Below the pieces are notes generated by a model. The model saw only the letters and a program-made list of their open reading frames with translations, did not search any database and was not told where the DNA came from. Made by a program: the position numbers and the translations under genes. This document shows, piece after piece, positions 52,160-61,217 of a stretch of 64,000 nucleotides of DNA (the first letter of the stretch is position 1; each line of letters opens with the position of its first letter). Source of the stretch: Flavobacterium sp. UBA6135. GTDB lineage: Bacteria; Bacteroidota; Bacteroidia; Flavobacteriales; Flavobacteriaceae. The stretch covers positions 1-64,000 of the forward strand of contig NZ_DIVJ01000014.1 in assembly GCF_002428305.1 (NCBI RefSeq), in the 5' to 3' direction.

Positions 52160-53185
52160 TTAATTTTTAGAAAGTAATTTTCGTGTTGATTTTCTAAGAA
52201 TTAATTCCGGTTCTAAAACTACTTTCTTTTCAATTTTTACATTTTCAGAATTGGCTACTTGTTCTAAAAATACTTTAGCAGTCATTCTTCCCATTTCGAG
52301 TGGAAACTGGTCAATCGTACTGATTGATAATTCCATGAACATCGTAAAAGGCTCATTACTGAATCCAATAACCGAAAAATCATTAGGAATTTTGATGTTT
52401 TTAGTTTTTAATTCTTGAATCGCTCCTAAAGCAGCAAAATCACTGGAAGAAAAAATTGCGTCAGGAGGAGAAGGAAGTTTTAATAATTTTTTTACGGCTT
52501 TTCTTCCGTCTTCAATCGTACTTTTTGTTTGCACCACATAATCTTTTACAAAATCTATCTTGTTGTCAATCAAGGCTTGTTTATATCCTAAAAAACGATC
52601 TTTAAAAATTTCGATATTGATATCTCCTGAAAAATAGGCAATTTTTTTACAACCGGTATCTATAAGGTGTTGCGTAGCCTTGTAGCCGCCATCAAAGTCA
52701 TTTATTGTTACAGAACTCACATTCTTCATTGTTTTCTTTCTGTCAAAAAAGACCAAAGGAACTTCCTTTTTCAAAATTCGATCAAATGTTGCCGCATTGT
52801 TACTTGATGTAGAAATTAATATTCCATCTACTTGTGAGTTCAAAAGTGCTTCAATGTTGGCTACTTCTTTAGCTTCAATTCCATCCGTTTGACAAATAAT
52901 AACGTGATAGCCATTTTTGTTTAATTCTTCCTCGATTCCATGTATAACAGAACCAAAGAAATTACTGTCTATCCTTGGTACTACAACTCCTACATTGTTG
53001 CTTTTACCGCTTTTTAAAGCCAAAGCAAGTCGATTTTGCTCATAGTTCATTTTCTCAGCAGTAGAAACAACTAATTCACGAGTTGCGTCACTAATATTCG
53101 GATTGTTATTTAAAGCTCTTGAAACCGTTGCTGCTGTTATATTTAGCTTTTTTGCAATGTCATAAATGGTTGTTTTTTTCTTCAT
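52160..53185 (-). CDS. LacI-family transcriptional regulator of the pectin locus
   Basis: This 341-residue protein is a complete LacI regulator. It has an N-terminal HTH (TIYDIAKKLNITAATVSRAL), the hinge helix (YEQNRLALALKSGKSNN) and a full sugar-binding domain (GVVVPRIDSNFFGSVIHGIE, VPLVFFDRK, FDGGYKATQHLIDTGCKKIA, PPDAIFSSSDFAALGAIQELK, DFSVIGFSNEPF, STIDQFPLEMG). It is divergent from the GH28-susCD genes and convergent with the uxaA operon. The matched palindromes at 38899-38912 and 53387-53400 are the natural operators for it, with KDG or another uronate intermediate as probable inducer. Confidence 0.93.
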   Translation of the reverse strand: MKKKTTIYDIAKKLNITAATVSRALNNNPNISDATRELVVSTAEKMNYEQNRLALALKSGKSNNVGVVVPRIDSNFFGSVIHGIEEELNKNGYHVIICQTDGIEAKEVANIEALLNSQVDGILISTSSNNAATFDRILKKEVPLVFFDRKKTMKNVSSVTINDFDGGYKATQHLIDTGCKKIAYFSGDINIEIFKDRFLGYKQALIDNKIDFVKDYVVQTKSTIEDGRKAVKKLLKLPSPPDAIFSSSDFAALGAIQELKTKNIKIPNDFSVIGFSNEPFTMFMELSISTIDQFPLEMGRMTAKVFLEQVANSENVKIEKKVVLEPELILRKSTRKLLSKN

Positions 53186-53379
53186 GAAGTAAAAACTTTA
53201 TGTAAAAGTTGGTAAAATGGTCGATTTTTCTGAACACAAATGTAACAATTAGATTTAATTTTCAATTTTTTTTATTAAAAAAGGCTTATAAACAAAGACT
53301 TTATTTGTAAATACCGTATTTTTAAGGTGCTTTTTTTAAATTTTATAAAAAAAAACTTGGTTATTATTATTGTATTAAT

Positions 53380-53400
53380 TATTTTTGGTAATCGATTGCA
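53380..53400 (+). promoter_or_regulatory. GH28-susCD promoter -7 box with LacI-type operator
   Basis: TATTTTTG (53380-53387) fits TAnnTTTG. GGTAATCGATTGCA (53387-53400) overlaps its last base and matches the kduI operator TGTAATCGATTACA at 12 of 14 positions, with the same central ATCGAT. The GH28 start codon follows 15 bp later. Confidence 0.75.
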
Positions 53401-53415
53401 CAAACAAAATTTAAG

Positions 53416-54888
53416 ATGAAACTAATAAAAAACAGAGCATCAAAAACTATTAAACATTTAGCAGTGGGGTTACTATTTGTATTGATTTCCTGTAAAACTC
53501 AAGACAATCAAAGTGATAAGTTTTCTGTAGTTGAAAATAGTCCTTGGGTTTTGATGGAAGAAATCATTGCAAATACAAAAGCACCAACTTTTAAGAATGC
53601 CAATTTTTCAATTTTAGATTACGGGGCAAAAGGAGATGGTGTAACTGTTTGTACAGAAGCCTTTAAAAAAGCAATTAAAGCATGTACGGAGAGTGGAGGG
53701 GGAAGAGTTGTTGTGCCGAATGGTAAATTTTTTACAGGCCCGATTCATCTAGATAACAACGTAAATCTTCATTTAGAAGATGGGGCAGAAATTTTGTTCA
53801 GCACAAATCCTAACGACTTTTATCCTCTTGTTCATACATCTTTTGAAGGAATGGAATTGATGAATTATTCTCCTTTAATCTATGCAAAAAACAAAAAAAA
53901 TATTGCCATTACAGGTAAAGGAATTTTAAACGGTCAAGCGGATAAAACAAATTGGTGGCCTTGGAAAGGAAAGACATCCGAAGGTCACGTTTATGGTTAT
54001 GTGCAAGGACAACCTTCACAATTGGACAGTTTAAATCTTCCGGCATTGATGAAAATGGCTAATGACAATGTTCCTGTTGAAAAGCGTGTTTTTGGAAACG
54101 GACATTATTTAAGGTCTAATTTTATTGAGCCGTTTGATTGTGAAAATGTACTGATTAAAGATGTAAAAATCATCAATGCTCCTTTTTGGATAATTCATCC
54201 TATAAAGTGTACTAATGTAATTGTTGATGGTGTAAATATTGACAGTCATGGACCTAATAATGACGGGTGTGATCCGGAATATTCAAAGAATGTAATCATA
54301 CAAAATTGCACCTTTAATACTGGAGATGATTGTATTGCCATTAAAGCAGGAAGAGACAACGAAGGCAGAAAAGTGGGCATCATGAGTGAAAACATTGTGG
54401 TAAGAAACTGCAAAATGATTGACGGACATGGTGGGGTTGTAATTGGAAGCGAAATGTCTGCCGGTGTTAGAAATGTGTTTGTAGAAAACTGTAGTATGGA
54501 CAGTCCTGAATTGGATAGAGCCATACGACTTAAAACCAATACAAAAAGAGGTGGAACAGTTGATGGTTTGTATGTTAGAAATATAAAAGTAGGTAAAGTT
54601 AAACAAGCTGTTCTGCATATTACCATGAATTATTCAGTATATGCGGGTCAAAGAGATGGTAACTTTATACCTAAAATTAAAAACATTTTAATGGAGAATA
54701 TTACTGTTCAAAATGGAGGAAAGTATGCCATTTTTGCAGATGGATTAGAGAGTTCTCCTATAGAAAATATTACTTTTAAAAATGTAAGAATAGATTCAGT
54801 AGAAAAAAATTTCTCACTAAAAAACGTAACCAATCTAAAACTAATTGATACCTATATCAACAACGTTAAAGTTGAAAACGCAAACTAA
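53416..54888 (+). CDS. GH28 polygalacturonase, predicted lipoprotein
   Basis: This 490-residue right-handed beta-helix protein is a GH28 glycoside hydrolase. The signal ends in a lipobox (VLISC, Cys26). The catalytic set is complete: Asp283 in the NNDGCD motif, Asp304-Asp305 in FNTGDDCIAI, His338 in GHGGVVIGSE and the Arg371-x-Lys373 pair (RLKTN). These enzymes hydrolyse polygalacturonan or related rhamnogalacturonan chains, often from the end in Bacteroidota. It begins directly after a LacI-type operator and leads the susCD operon, with susC 34 bp downstream, so it likely works at the cell surface or in the periplasm on imported oligomers. Confidence 0.92.
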   Translation: MKLIKNRASKTIKHLAVGLLFVLISCKTQDNQSDKFSVVENSPWVLMEEIIANTKAPTFKNANFSILDYGAKGDGVTVCTEAFKKAIKACTESGGGRVVVPNGKFFTGPIHLDNNVNLHLEDGAEILFSTNPNDFYPLVHTSFEGMELMNYSPLIYAKNKKNIAITGKGILNGQADKTNWWPWKGKTSEGHVYGYVQGQPSQLDSLNLPALMKMANDNVPVEKRVFGNGHYLRSNFIEPFDCENVLIKDVKIINAPFWIIHPIKCTNVIVDGVNIDSHGPNNDGCDPEYSKNVIIQNCTFNTGDDCIAIKAGRDNEGRKVGIMSENIVVRNCKMIDGHGGVVIGSEMSAGVRNVFVENCSMDSPELDRAIRLKTNTKRGGTVDGLYVRNIKVGKVKQAVLHITMNYSVYAGQRDGNFIPKIKNILMENITVQNGGKYAIFADGLESSPIENITFKNVRIDSVEKNFSLKNVTNLKLIDTYINNVKVENAN

Positions 54889-54922
54889 TAAACAAACGAA
54901 CCCTTAATTAATCAAACAAATT

Positions 54923-57900
54923 ATGAAAGTAAAATTAATGTTGTTGAGTAGCTTAAAATACCCTTTGATGCTATTCTTATTTATCTCAGCATTGGCAAGT
55001 CAAGAAGCAATTGCTCAATCTGGCACTTTTGAAGTGACAGGTACAGTTGTTGATGGTAAAGATAAAATTTCAATCCCCGGAGTTAATGTTATCGAGAAAG
55101 GAACTTCTAATGGAGTTTCAACAGATTTTGATGGTAAATTTAGATTGAATGTAAAATCTGCAAATTCAGTAATTATAATCAGCTACATAGGTTATAAAAC
55201 ACAAGAAATTGAAATAAAAGGTCAAAGAGCAATTTCAATTGAGTTGTCAGAAGATCAACAAGCACTTGAAGAAGTTGTGTTAGTAGGGTATGGTTCAGTA
55301 AAAAAATCTGATTTGACTGGAGCAGTTTCAACATTATCTGGTGAAGAATTAAAAAAACAACCGATTTCAAATGTTGCTGAAGCTTTAACTGGACGTTTGG
55401 CTGGTGTAAGAGTAACATCTTCAGAAGGTTCTCCTGATGCTGAAATTAATATACGAATCAGAGGAGGCGGGTCTTTAACTCAAGATAGTTCTCCCTTAGT
55501 TATTGTTGATGGTTTTCCTGTAAACAGTTTAAATGACATATCTCCCTCAGACATTGAAAATGTTACAGTTTTAAAAGATGCTTCTTCAACTGCCATTTAT
55601 GGTTCCAGAGGTGCCAATGGAGTAATTCTTGTCACAACTAAAAGCGGAAAAAGTGGAGAAAAAATTAGTGTTTCTTATGATATGTTCAATGGTGTAAAAA
55701 AGATTGCAAATACTATTGACGTTCTTAGTCCCTCAGACTTTGTAAAATGGCAATATGAATATGCATTACGTGCTAATGATTTAAATTCTTTTGTTGATTT
55801 CTTTGGTCCTTACAGCGAAATCGGTCAATATGACAATGCTCAGAACACTAATTGGCAAAAAGAAATTTATGGACGCACAGGGAGCGTACAAAGCCATAGC
55901 CTTGGTATACGAGGAGGAACTGATAAGCTAAATTATAACTTTAATTATACTCGATTTGATGAAGAAGCTATCATGTTAGGTTCTACTTTTAAAAGAGATA
56001 ACATATCGCTAAATTTAAAAAATAAAATTAGTGAAAAATTACAATTGAATTTAACGTTCCGTTATTCCAATACCGAGATAGAAGGGGGAGGGGCGAATGA
56101 ACAAAGAGAATTTTCAACAACGGATGCAAGACTGAGACATAGTATCGGATATGCTCCTATCCCTATTCCGGGTCTTATCGATGATGATGTAGACGAAGCA
56201 GTTGCCGGATATTTGGTGAATCCTTTTTTAGCTGTGAAAGATAATGATAGATTACAACAGAGAAAAAACTTTAATATGTTGGGTGGTTTTACATGGAAAA
56301 TCAACAAAGACCTTCAGTTCAAATCTGATTTAGGTATTGACAACTATAGATACACAGATTATCGTTTTTTTGGTCGTTCAACATTTTACGTGAGAAATAT
56401 ACCTCTACCCGAAAACCAAGGGTTACCTGCTTTAGTTTTCAGTAATCGAGATGACAATCGTTTCAGAACAGCGAATACTTTAAATTTTGATTTTAAAAGA
56501 TATTTAGGCTCCAATCATAGACTAAAATTGCTACTTGGACAAGAAGTTATAATGTATAAGTCCAATATCTTAACTAATACCATGCATGGTTATCAAGATT
56601 TTTTTACTTTTCAAAATGCAATGAATTTAACAACATTGGGTGTCCCTCAATCAGTCAATAATTTTAATAATCCTGATGATAATTTACTTTCTTTTTTTGG
56701 TAGAGTAAACTATGACATAAAAGATCGTTATTTGTTCACCGCCACTTTTCGTGCAGATGGTTCAAGTATATTCTTAAACGACAACGTTTGGGGATATTTT
56801 CCTTCTGCAGCTTTCGCATGGAAAATGACAGAAGAAACCTTTTTAAACGACGTTTCTTGGTTAGATTTACTTAAATTAAGATTAAGTTATGGTCAGTCAG
56901 GAAATAACAATATTCCTGCCGGACAAACTTCTCAAATATATTTATCCGCAAATACAACATGGATTAACGGGGTCAATAATTTTTGGGGTCCTTCTAATGT
57001 TTTGGCTAACCCTGATTTAAAATGGGAAACTACAATATCACAGAATATAGGTTTGGATTATGAATTGTTTAAAGGTAGAGTAAGTGGTTCTTTTGAAGTT
57101 TATAAAAACATTACAAAAGACCTATTAAATCGATTTGATGTATCAGGGACAGGTTATACATTTCAGTACAGAAATATGGGTGAAATTGAAAACAAAGGTT
57201 TAGAAGCTAATGTTAATTTAGCAGCTATTAGAAAAGATAATTATGGATTAAATTTTTCATTCAATATAGGATTTAATAGAAATAAAATCAATTCTATAGG
57301 AACATTAGAAAATTATGAAGTGTCATCAACATGGGCAACCACAGCAATTGGAAACGATTTTGCAGTTTGGGTGGGTCAACCGGTTGGTTCAATTTTTGGT
57401 TACAAAAGTGATGGACGTTATGAAGTTTCAGACTTCACCTATACAAATGGAAGCTATGTTTTGAATGAAGGCGTTGCTAATGCTTCTTCAATTGTGGGTG
57501 CTCCTCTAAGACCAGGTTCAATGAAACTAAAAGATCTCAATGGAGATGGTATAGTAAATACAGATGACCGTGTTATCATTGGTGATGTTAATCCAAAACA
57601 TACCGGTGGTATTGTAATTAATGCTAATGCTCATAATTTTGATATTTCTGCAGCTTTCAATTGGAGCTACGGGAATGATGTTTACAACGCATCTAAAATT
57701 GAACATTCCACAGCTACAATTTCTAACCCTGATGGTCAATATAGAAATTTAACTACTCATATGGCTGACGGTATTCGATGGACCGATTTTGACCCTGCAA
57801 CAGGGCAATTAGTAACCGATCCTGATGCTTTAGCTGCATTAAATGCAAATACAACATTGTGGTCTCCTTATTCTCCACGATTTGTGATGACGGATTGGGC

Positions 57901-58156
57901 TGTTGAAGATGGGTCTTTCTTACGATTGAATACATTAACCTTAGGATATACATTTCCTTCTAGTTTAATTGAAAAGCTAGGTATTTCTAGACTTAGACTT
58001 TATGGAACGGCAACAAATGTATTCATTTTGACTAATTACTCAGGCTTAGATCCTGAAGTTTCAACTCGTAGACAAACACCATTAACGCCGGGTGTAGATT
58101 ATTCACCTTACCCACGAAACAGACAGTTTGTTTTCGGCTTAAATGTTAATTTTTAA
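54923..58156 (+). CDS. SusC-family TonB-dependent outer-membrane transporter
   Basis: This 1077-residue protein has a signal peptide (cleavage near AIAQS, about residue 33), an N-terminal carboxypeptidase-like domain (about 38-115; VTGTVVDGKDKISIPGVNVI) and a TonB plug (about 120-245; GYGSVKKSDLTGAVSTLSG, VIVDGFPVNSLNDISPSDIE, YGSRGANGVILVTTKSGK). A 22-strand barrel ends with the terminal aromatic strand RQFVFGLNVNF. SusC proteins form the pore of a glycan importer with the SusD lid. Between GH28 and susD in a pectin locus, its cargo should be homogalacturonan or related oligosaccharides. Confidence 0.95.
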   Translation: MKVKLMLLSSLKYPLMLFLFISALASQEAIAQSGTFEVTGTVVDGKDKISIPGVNVIEKGTSNGVSTDFDGKFRLNVKSANSVIIISYIGYKTQEIEIKGQRAISIELSEDQQALEEVVLVGYGSVKKSDLTGAVSTLSGEELKKQPISNVAEALTGRLAGVRVTSSEGSPDAEINIRIRGGGSLTQDSSPLVIVDGFPVNSLNDISPSDIENVTVLKDASSTAIYGSRGANGVILVTTKSGKSGEKISVSYDMFNGVKKIANTIDVLSPSDFVKWQYEYALRANDLNSFVDFFGPYSEIGQYDNAQNTNWQKEIYGRTGSVQSHSLGIRGGTDKLNYNFNYTRFDEEAIMLGSTFKRDNISLNLKNKISEKLQLNLTFRYSNTEIEGGGANEQREFSTTDARLRHSIGYAPIPIPGLIDDDVDEAVAGYLVNPFLAVKDNDRLQQRKNFNMLGGFTWKINKDLQFKSDLGIDNYRYTDYRFFGRSTFYVRNIPLPENQGLPALVFSNRDDNRFRTANTLNFDFKRYLGSNHRLKLLLGQEVIMYKSNILTNTMHGYQDFFTFQNAMNLTTLGVPQSVNNFNNPDDNLLSFFGRVNYDIKDRYLFTATFRADGSSIFLNDNVWGYFPSAAFAWKMTEETFLNDVSWLDLLKLRLSYGQSGNNNIPAGQTSQIYLSANTTWINGVNNFWGPSNVLANPDLKWETTISQNIGLDYELFKGRVSGSFEVYKNITKDLLNRFDVSGTGYTFQYRNMGEIENKGLEANVNLAAIRKDNYGLNFSFNIGFNRNKINSIGTLENYEVSSTWATTAIGNDFAVWVGQPVGSIFGYKSDGRYEVSDFTYTNGSYVLNEGVANASSIVGAPLRPGSMKLKDLNGDGIVNTDDRVIIGDVNPKHTGGIVINANAHNFDISAAFNWSYGNDVYNASKIEHSTATISNPDGQYRNLTTHMADGIRWTDFDPATGQLVTDPDALAALNANTTLWSPYSPRFVMTDWAVEDGSFLRLNTLTLGYTFPSSLIEKLGISRLRLYGTATNVFILTNYSGLDPEVSTRRQTPLTPGVDYSPYPRNRQFVFGLNVNF

Positions 58157-58174
58157 TTATAAAATATAGAAATT

Positions 58175-59956
58175 ATGAAAAATAAATTTTTAATTCTAGG
58201 ACTTTTCAGTATTTCCTTACTACTCCTCGCTTGTACTGAAGATTTTCTTGAAGCTCAAACAAAATCAACTTTGGATGAGTCAGTTATTTTCTCTACTCCC
58301 GGATTAGCTAAAGGGGCTGTTGATGGAATTAAAGTACCATTTGGTGAAACCAATTCCTATAGAGGGCGTTTCCTCCCTTGGTATGGTTTTAATACGGATA
58401 CTGAATGGTATAATTCTTCAGAGACAACTTCAAATGACAACCCTGATTTATGTGTTTATGATGCGAAACCAAATAACAGTAACATGAATACATTGAATAA
58501 TGCTTGGGCTATGATGTATCTTGGTATTGAAAGAGCAAACTTATGCATAAGAGGTTTACGTACCTATGGAAATCCAGTGCCTGATTCAGAGTTAGGATAT
58601 TTATTAGGAGAAGCTTTAACACTGAGAGCAGTTTATTATGCTGATTTAGTAAAAGCATGGGGAGATGTGCCAGGTCGTTTTGAACCACTCACTGGCGAAA
58701 CTGCTTACATTCCTAAAACAAGTAGAGATGTTATTTATAAACAACTTTTACAAGATTTAGACGAAGCTGCCACCCTAGTACCATGGCCTAACGGTAGTTC
58801 AGCTACAACAAGCGTTGAAAGAATAAATAAAGCGTTTGTAAAAGGTCTTCGTGCTCGAATTGCATTAGTTGCCAGTGGTTTTCAGCAGTACCCTGATGGT
58901 ATAAGAAGAAGTACTGATCCGCAGTTATCGGTAGCAATTATGTATGCTCTAGCACTTAACGAATGTAAATCTGTGATTGATAGTGGTACTTGCAATTTAG
59001 AGCCCTCGTTTGAAACGCTTTGGAAAAAATACAACCAAGAAATTACTACTGCCGGCGGAGAATCACTTTGGGAAATTCCTTTTGGTGCCGGTAGAGGTCG
59101 AATGCTTTTTACTTTTGCTGTTAGACATGCTAACGAAAACCAACATCAAGCTGCAGGTAACAATAGAGGAGGTCAATCAGGTCCGTTACCCTATGTTTTT
59201 TATGATTATGATGAATCCGACACAAGAAGAAACGTAACGTGTGTACCCTATCGTTATGGTCCGGCTGTTAATTTGTTTGCAAGACAGCAATTAAATCCTT
59301 TCAATACGTGGTATTTTGGAAAATACCGTTACGAATGGATGAATAGGAGAGTTATTTCTACAAACGATGATGGTGTGAATAAACTGTACATGCGTTATGC
59401 CGAAGTAGTTTTAATGGCTGCAGAAGCTGCAAATGAATTAGAAGGACCTAGTGCAGCTGCTCCTTATTTAAAAATGCTTCGTATGAGAGCTTTCAATCCT
59501 TCAAATCATGCAGTTAAGGTTGAATCTTATGTTAATTCACTAACATCTAAACAAGATATGTTTAATGCAATTGTAGAAGAACATAAGTTTGAATTTACAG
59601 GTGAAATGGAACGCAAACAAGCACTAATAAGATGGAATTTATTAAAACAAAATTTAGATATTGCAAAAGAGAAGTTGTTCAGATTAAGAGAAAGAGAGGG
59701 TGAATATGCTAATGTTCCAACAACTCTTTATACTCGTTATGCCGCAGATAATGAAACTTTAATTATTTATGGCTTAAACAGAAATGAATTTAATAATCCA
59801 GGTCCAGAATATACGGCAACTCCATGGACAGCTATTACAGATTCTAAAATTAACGCTATCTATAGATTAAATCCAGATACTAGACAATTTTGGCCAATTT
59901 GGCAGGTGTTTTTAGACAATAGTAACGGTACTTTAATTAATGATTACGGCTATTAA
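58175..59956 (+). CDS. SusD-family surface glycan-binding lipoprotein
   Basis: This 593-residue protein is a RagB/SusD family member with a lipoprotein signal (LLLLACTED, Cys20). The N-terminal helical part (ESVIFSTPGLAKGAVDGIK; NNAWAMMYLGIERANLCIRG; EALTLRAVYYADLVKAWGDVP) carries tetratricopeptide-like helices, and the C-terminal part ends with a region typical of the family (MRYAEVVLMAAEAANELEG; EHKFEFTGEMERKQALIRW). It forms the lid over the SusC barrel and captures pectic oligosaccharides. It begins 18 bp after susC and ends just before a strong terminator. Confidence 0.95.
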   Translation: MKNKFLILGLFSISLLLLACTEDFLEAQTKSTLDESVIFSTPGLAKGAVDGIKVPFGETNSYRGRFLPWYGFNTDTEWYNSSETTSNDNPDLCVYDAKPNNSNMNTLNNAWAMMYLGIERANLCIRGLRTYGNPVPDSELGYLLGEALTLRAVYYADLVKAWGDVPGRFEPLTGETAYIPKTSRDVIYKQLLQDLDEAATLVPWPNGSSATTSVERINKAFVKGLRARIALVASGFQQYPDGIRRSTDPQLSVAIMYALALNECKSVIDSGTCNLEPSFETLWKKYNQEITTAGGESLWEIPFGAGRGRMLFTFAVRHANENQHQAAGNNRGGQSGPLPYVFYDYDESDTRRNVTCVPYRYGPAVNLFARQQLNPFNTWYFGKYRYEWMNRRVISTNDDGVNKLYMRYAEVVLMAAEAANELEGPSAAAPYLKMLRMRAFNPSNHAVKVESYVNSLTSKQDMFNAIVEEHKFEFTGEMERKQALIRWNLLKQNLDIAKEKLFRLREREGEYANVPTTLYTRYAADNETLIIYGLNRNEFNNPGPEYTATPWTAITDSKINAIYRLNPDTRQFWPIWQVFLDNSNGTLINDYGY

Positions 59957-59987
59957 AAACTCTTTTAAAATATATTTTTAATTTATG

Positions 59988-60025
59988 AAAACTCATCATT
60001 TTAAAGCCTAAAGTGATGAGTTTTT
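59988..60025 (+). terminator. Terminator after susD
   Basis: AAAACTCATCA (59988-59998), 15-nt loop, TGATGAGTTTTT (60014-60025). Confidence 0.88.
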
Positions 60026-60115
60026 ATTACCAAGTAATTTGGATTATATAAAGAATATAATTGCTAAACTAAATATCAATCGGTATTGGTGTAGATTTAG
60101 CATAACATAAACACT

Positions 60116-61195
60116 ATGAAGAATTTAAAAAAGGTTTTGTTCGTTTGTTGCGTTGTTTTTGCAATAAACGTTAACGCTCAAAACAAAAAAGTAACTTGGA
60201 AAAACATAACTGAAATCAAAGACGAAAGTTGGTTTGAAACAGAAGAAGCAAAGAAAATTGCTGAAAATGTTCTTTTATATCAAAGAGATAATGGGGGATG
60301 GCCTAAAAATGTTGAAATGCAAAATGAACTTTCAGCTAAAGAAAAACAAAGTCTTCTTATGCTGAAGTCAGATCCAACAGGATGCACTATTGACAATGGA
60401 GCAACGTGTCAGGAAATGTTATTTCTATCAAAAATGTATAAAAAATATCCTGATGATCGATATAAAACTGCTTTTTTGAAAGGTTTGTTATACCTAATTT
60501 CTGCACAATATAAAAATGGGGGTTGGCCGCAGTTTTATCCTTTAAAAGAGGGATATTATACGCATATTACTTATAACGATAATGCCATGGTGAATGTTTT
60601 AAACCTATTTAAAGAAGTAAAAGATAAAACGGGTTATTATTCGATAGAGGTTCCCAATGATATTACAAAACGAATTTCAGTTTCCTTTAATAATGGAATT
60701 CAATGTATTTTAAAAACACAGTACCGACAAAATGGTGTGCTTACCGCTTGGTGTGCTCAACATGACAGAGAAACGTTATTACCTGCCAAAGCAAGAGATT
60801 ATGAGTTACCTTCATTAAGCGGAAAAGAATCAGCAAAAATTGTGTTGCTTTTGATGTCAATTGAAAAACCTTCAAAAGAAGTGGTAGAGGCAGTTGAAGC
60901 AGCCGTAGCTTGGTTTGACAAAACCAAAATTGAAGGTATCAAAATTGAAACGATTCCAACCGGTAAAGGAAATCAAACCGATAGAGTAGTAGTTGAAAGT
61001 CCGGATGCAGAACCTTTGTGGGCAAGATTCATGGAGTTAAAAGACAACAAACCTTTTTTCTGTGACAGAAACGGGAAGAAAAAATATACCATAGCAGAAA
61101 TCAGTCACGAACGAAGAAATGGCTATGGTTGGTATACCAACGAACCTAAAGAAGTTTTGAAGCGATATAACCAATGGAAAAAATCTTTAGAATAA
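60116..61195 (+). CDS. pelA: PelA-type pectate lyase (PL10)
   Basis: This 359-residue secreted enzyme has a signal peptide (VLFVCCVVFAINVNAQ) and the PL10/PelA helical-toroid motifs: NGGWPKNVEMQ, TIDNGATCQEMLFL, NGGWPQFYPLKEGYYTHITY with the calcium- and substrate-binding NDNAM, LTAWCAQHDRETLLPAKARDYE with conserved Asp and Arg, and the C-terminal SHERRNGYGWYTNEPK. It cleaves de-esterified homogalacturonan by beta-elimination, which gives the unsaturated uronates used by KdgF, KduI and the SDR. It follows the susD terminator, so it has its own promoter, which I cannot locate with confidence, and it precedes the pectinesterase gene by 22 bp. Confidence 0.93.
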   Translation: MKNLKKVLFVCCVVFAINVNAQNKKVTWKNITEIKDESWFETEEAKKIAENVLLYQRDNGGWPKNVEMQNELSAKEKQSLLMLKSDPTGCTIDNGATCQEMLFLSKMYKKYPDDRYKTAFLKGLLYLISAQYKNGGWPQFYPLKEGYYTHITYNDNAMVNVLNLFKEVKDKTGYYSIEVPNDITKRISVSFNNGIQCILKTQYRQNGVLTAWCAQHDRETLLPAKARDYELPSLSGKESAKIVLLLMSIEKPSKEVVEAVEAAVAWFDKTKIEGIKIETIPTGKGNQTDRVVVESPDAEPLWARFMELKDNKPFFCDRNGKKKYTIAEISHERRNGYGWYTNEPKEVLKRYNQWKKSLE

Positions 61196-61217
61196 ACAAA
61201 CTATTCAAAAAAAAATC

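Noticed and set aside
60070..60093. Third LacI operator before the pectate lyase gene (CAATCGGTATTG word)
   Set aside because: It lacks the central ATCGAT and the flanking match of the other two, and no -7 box lies just upstream.
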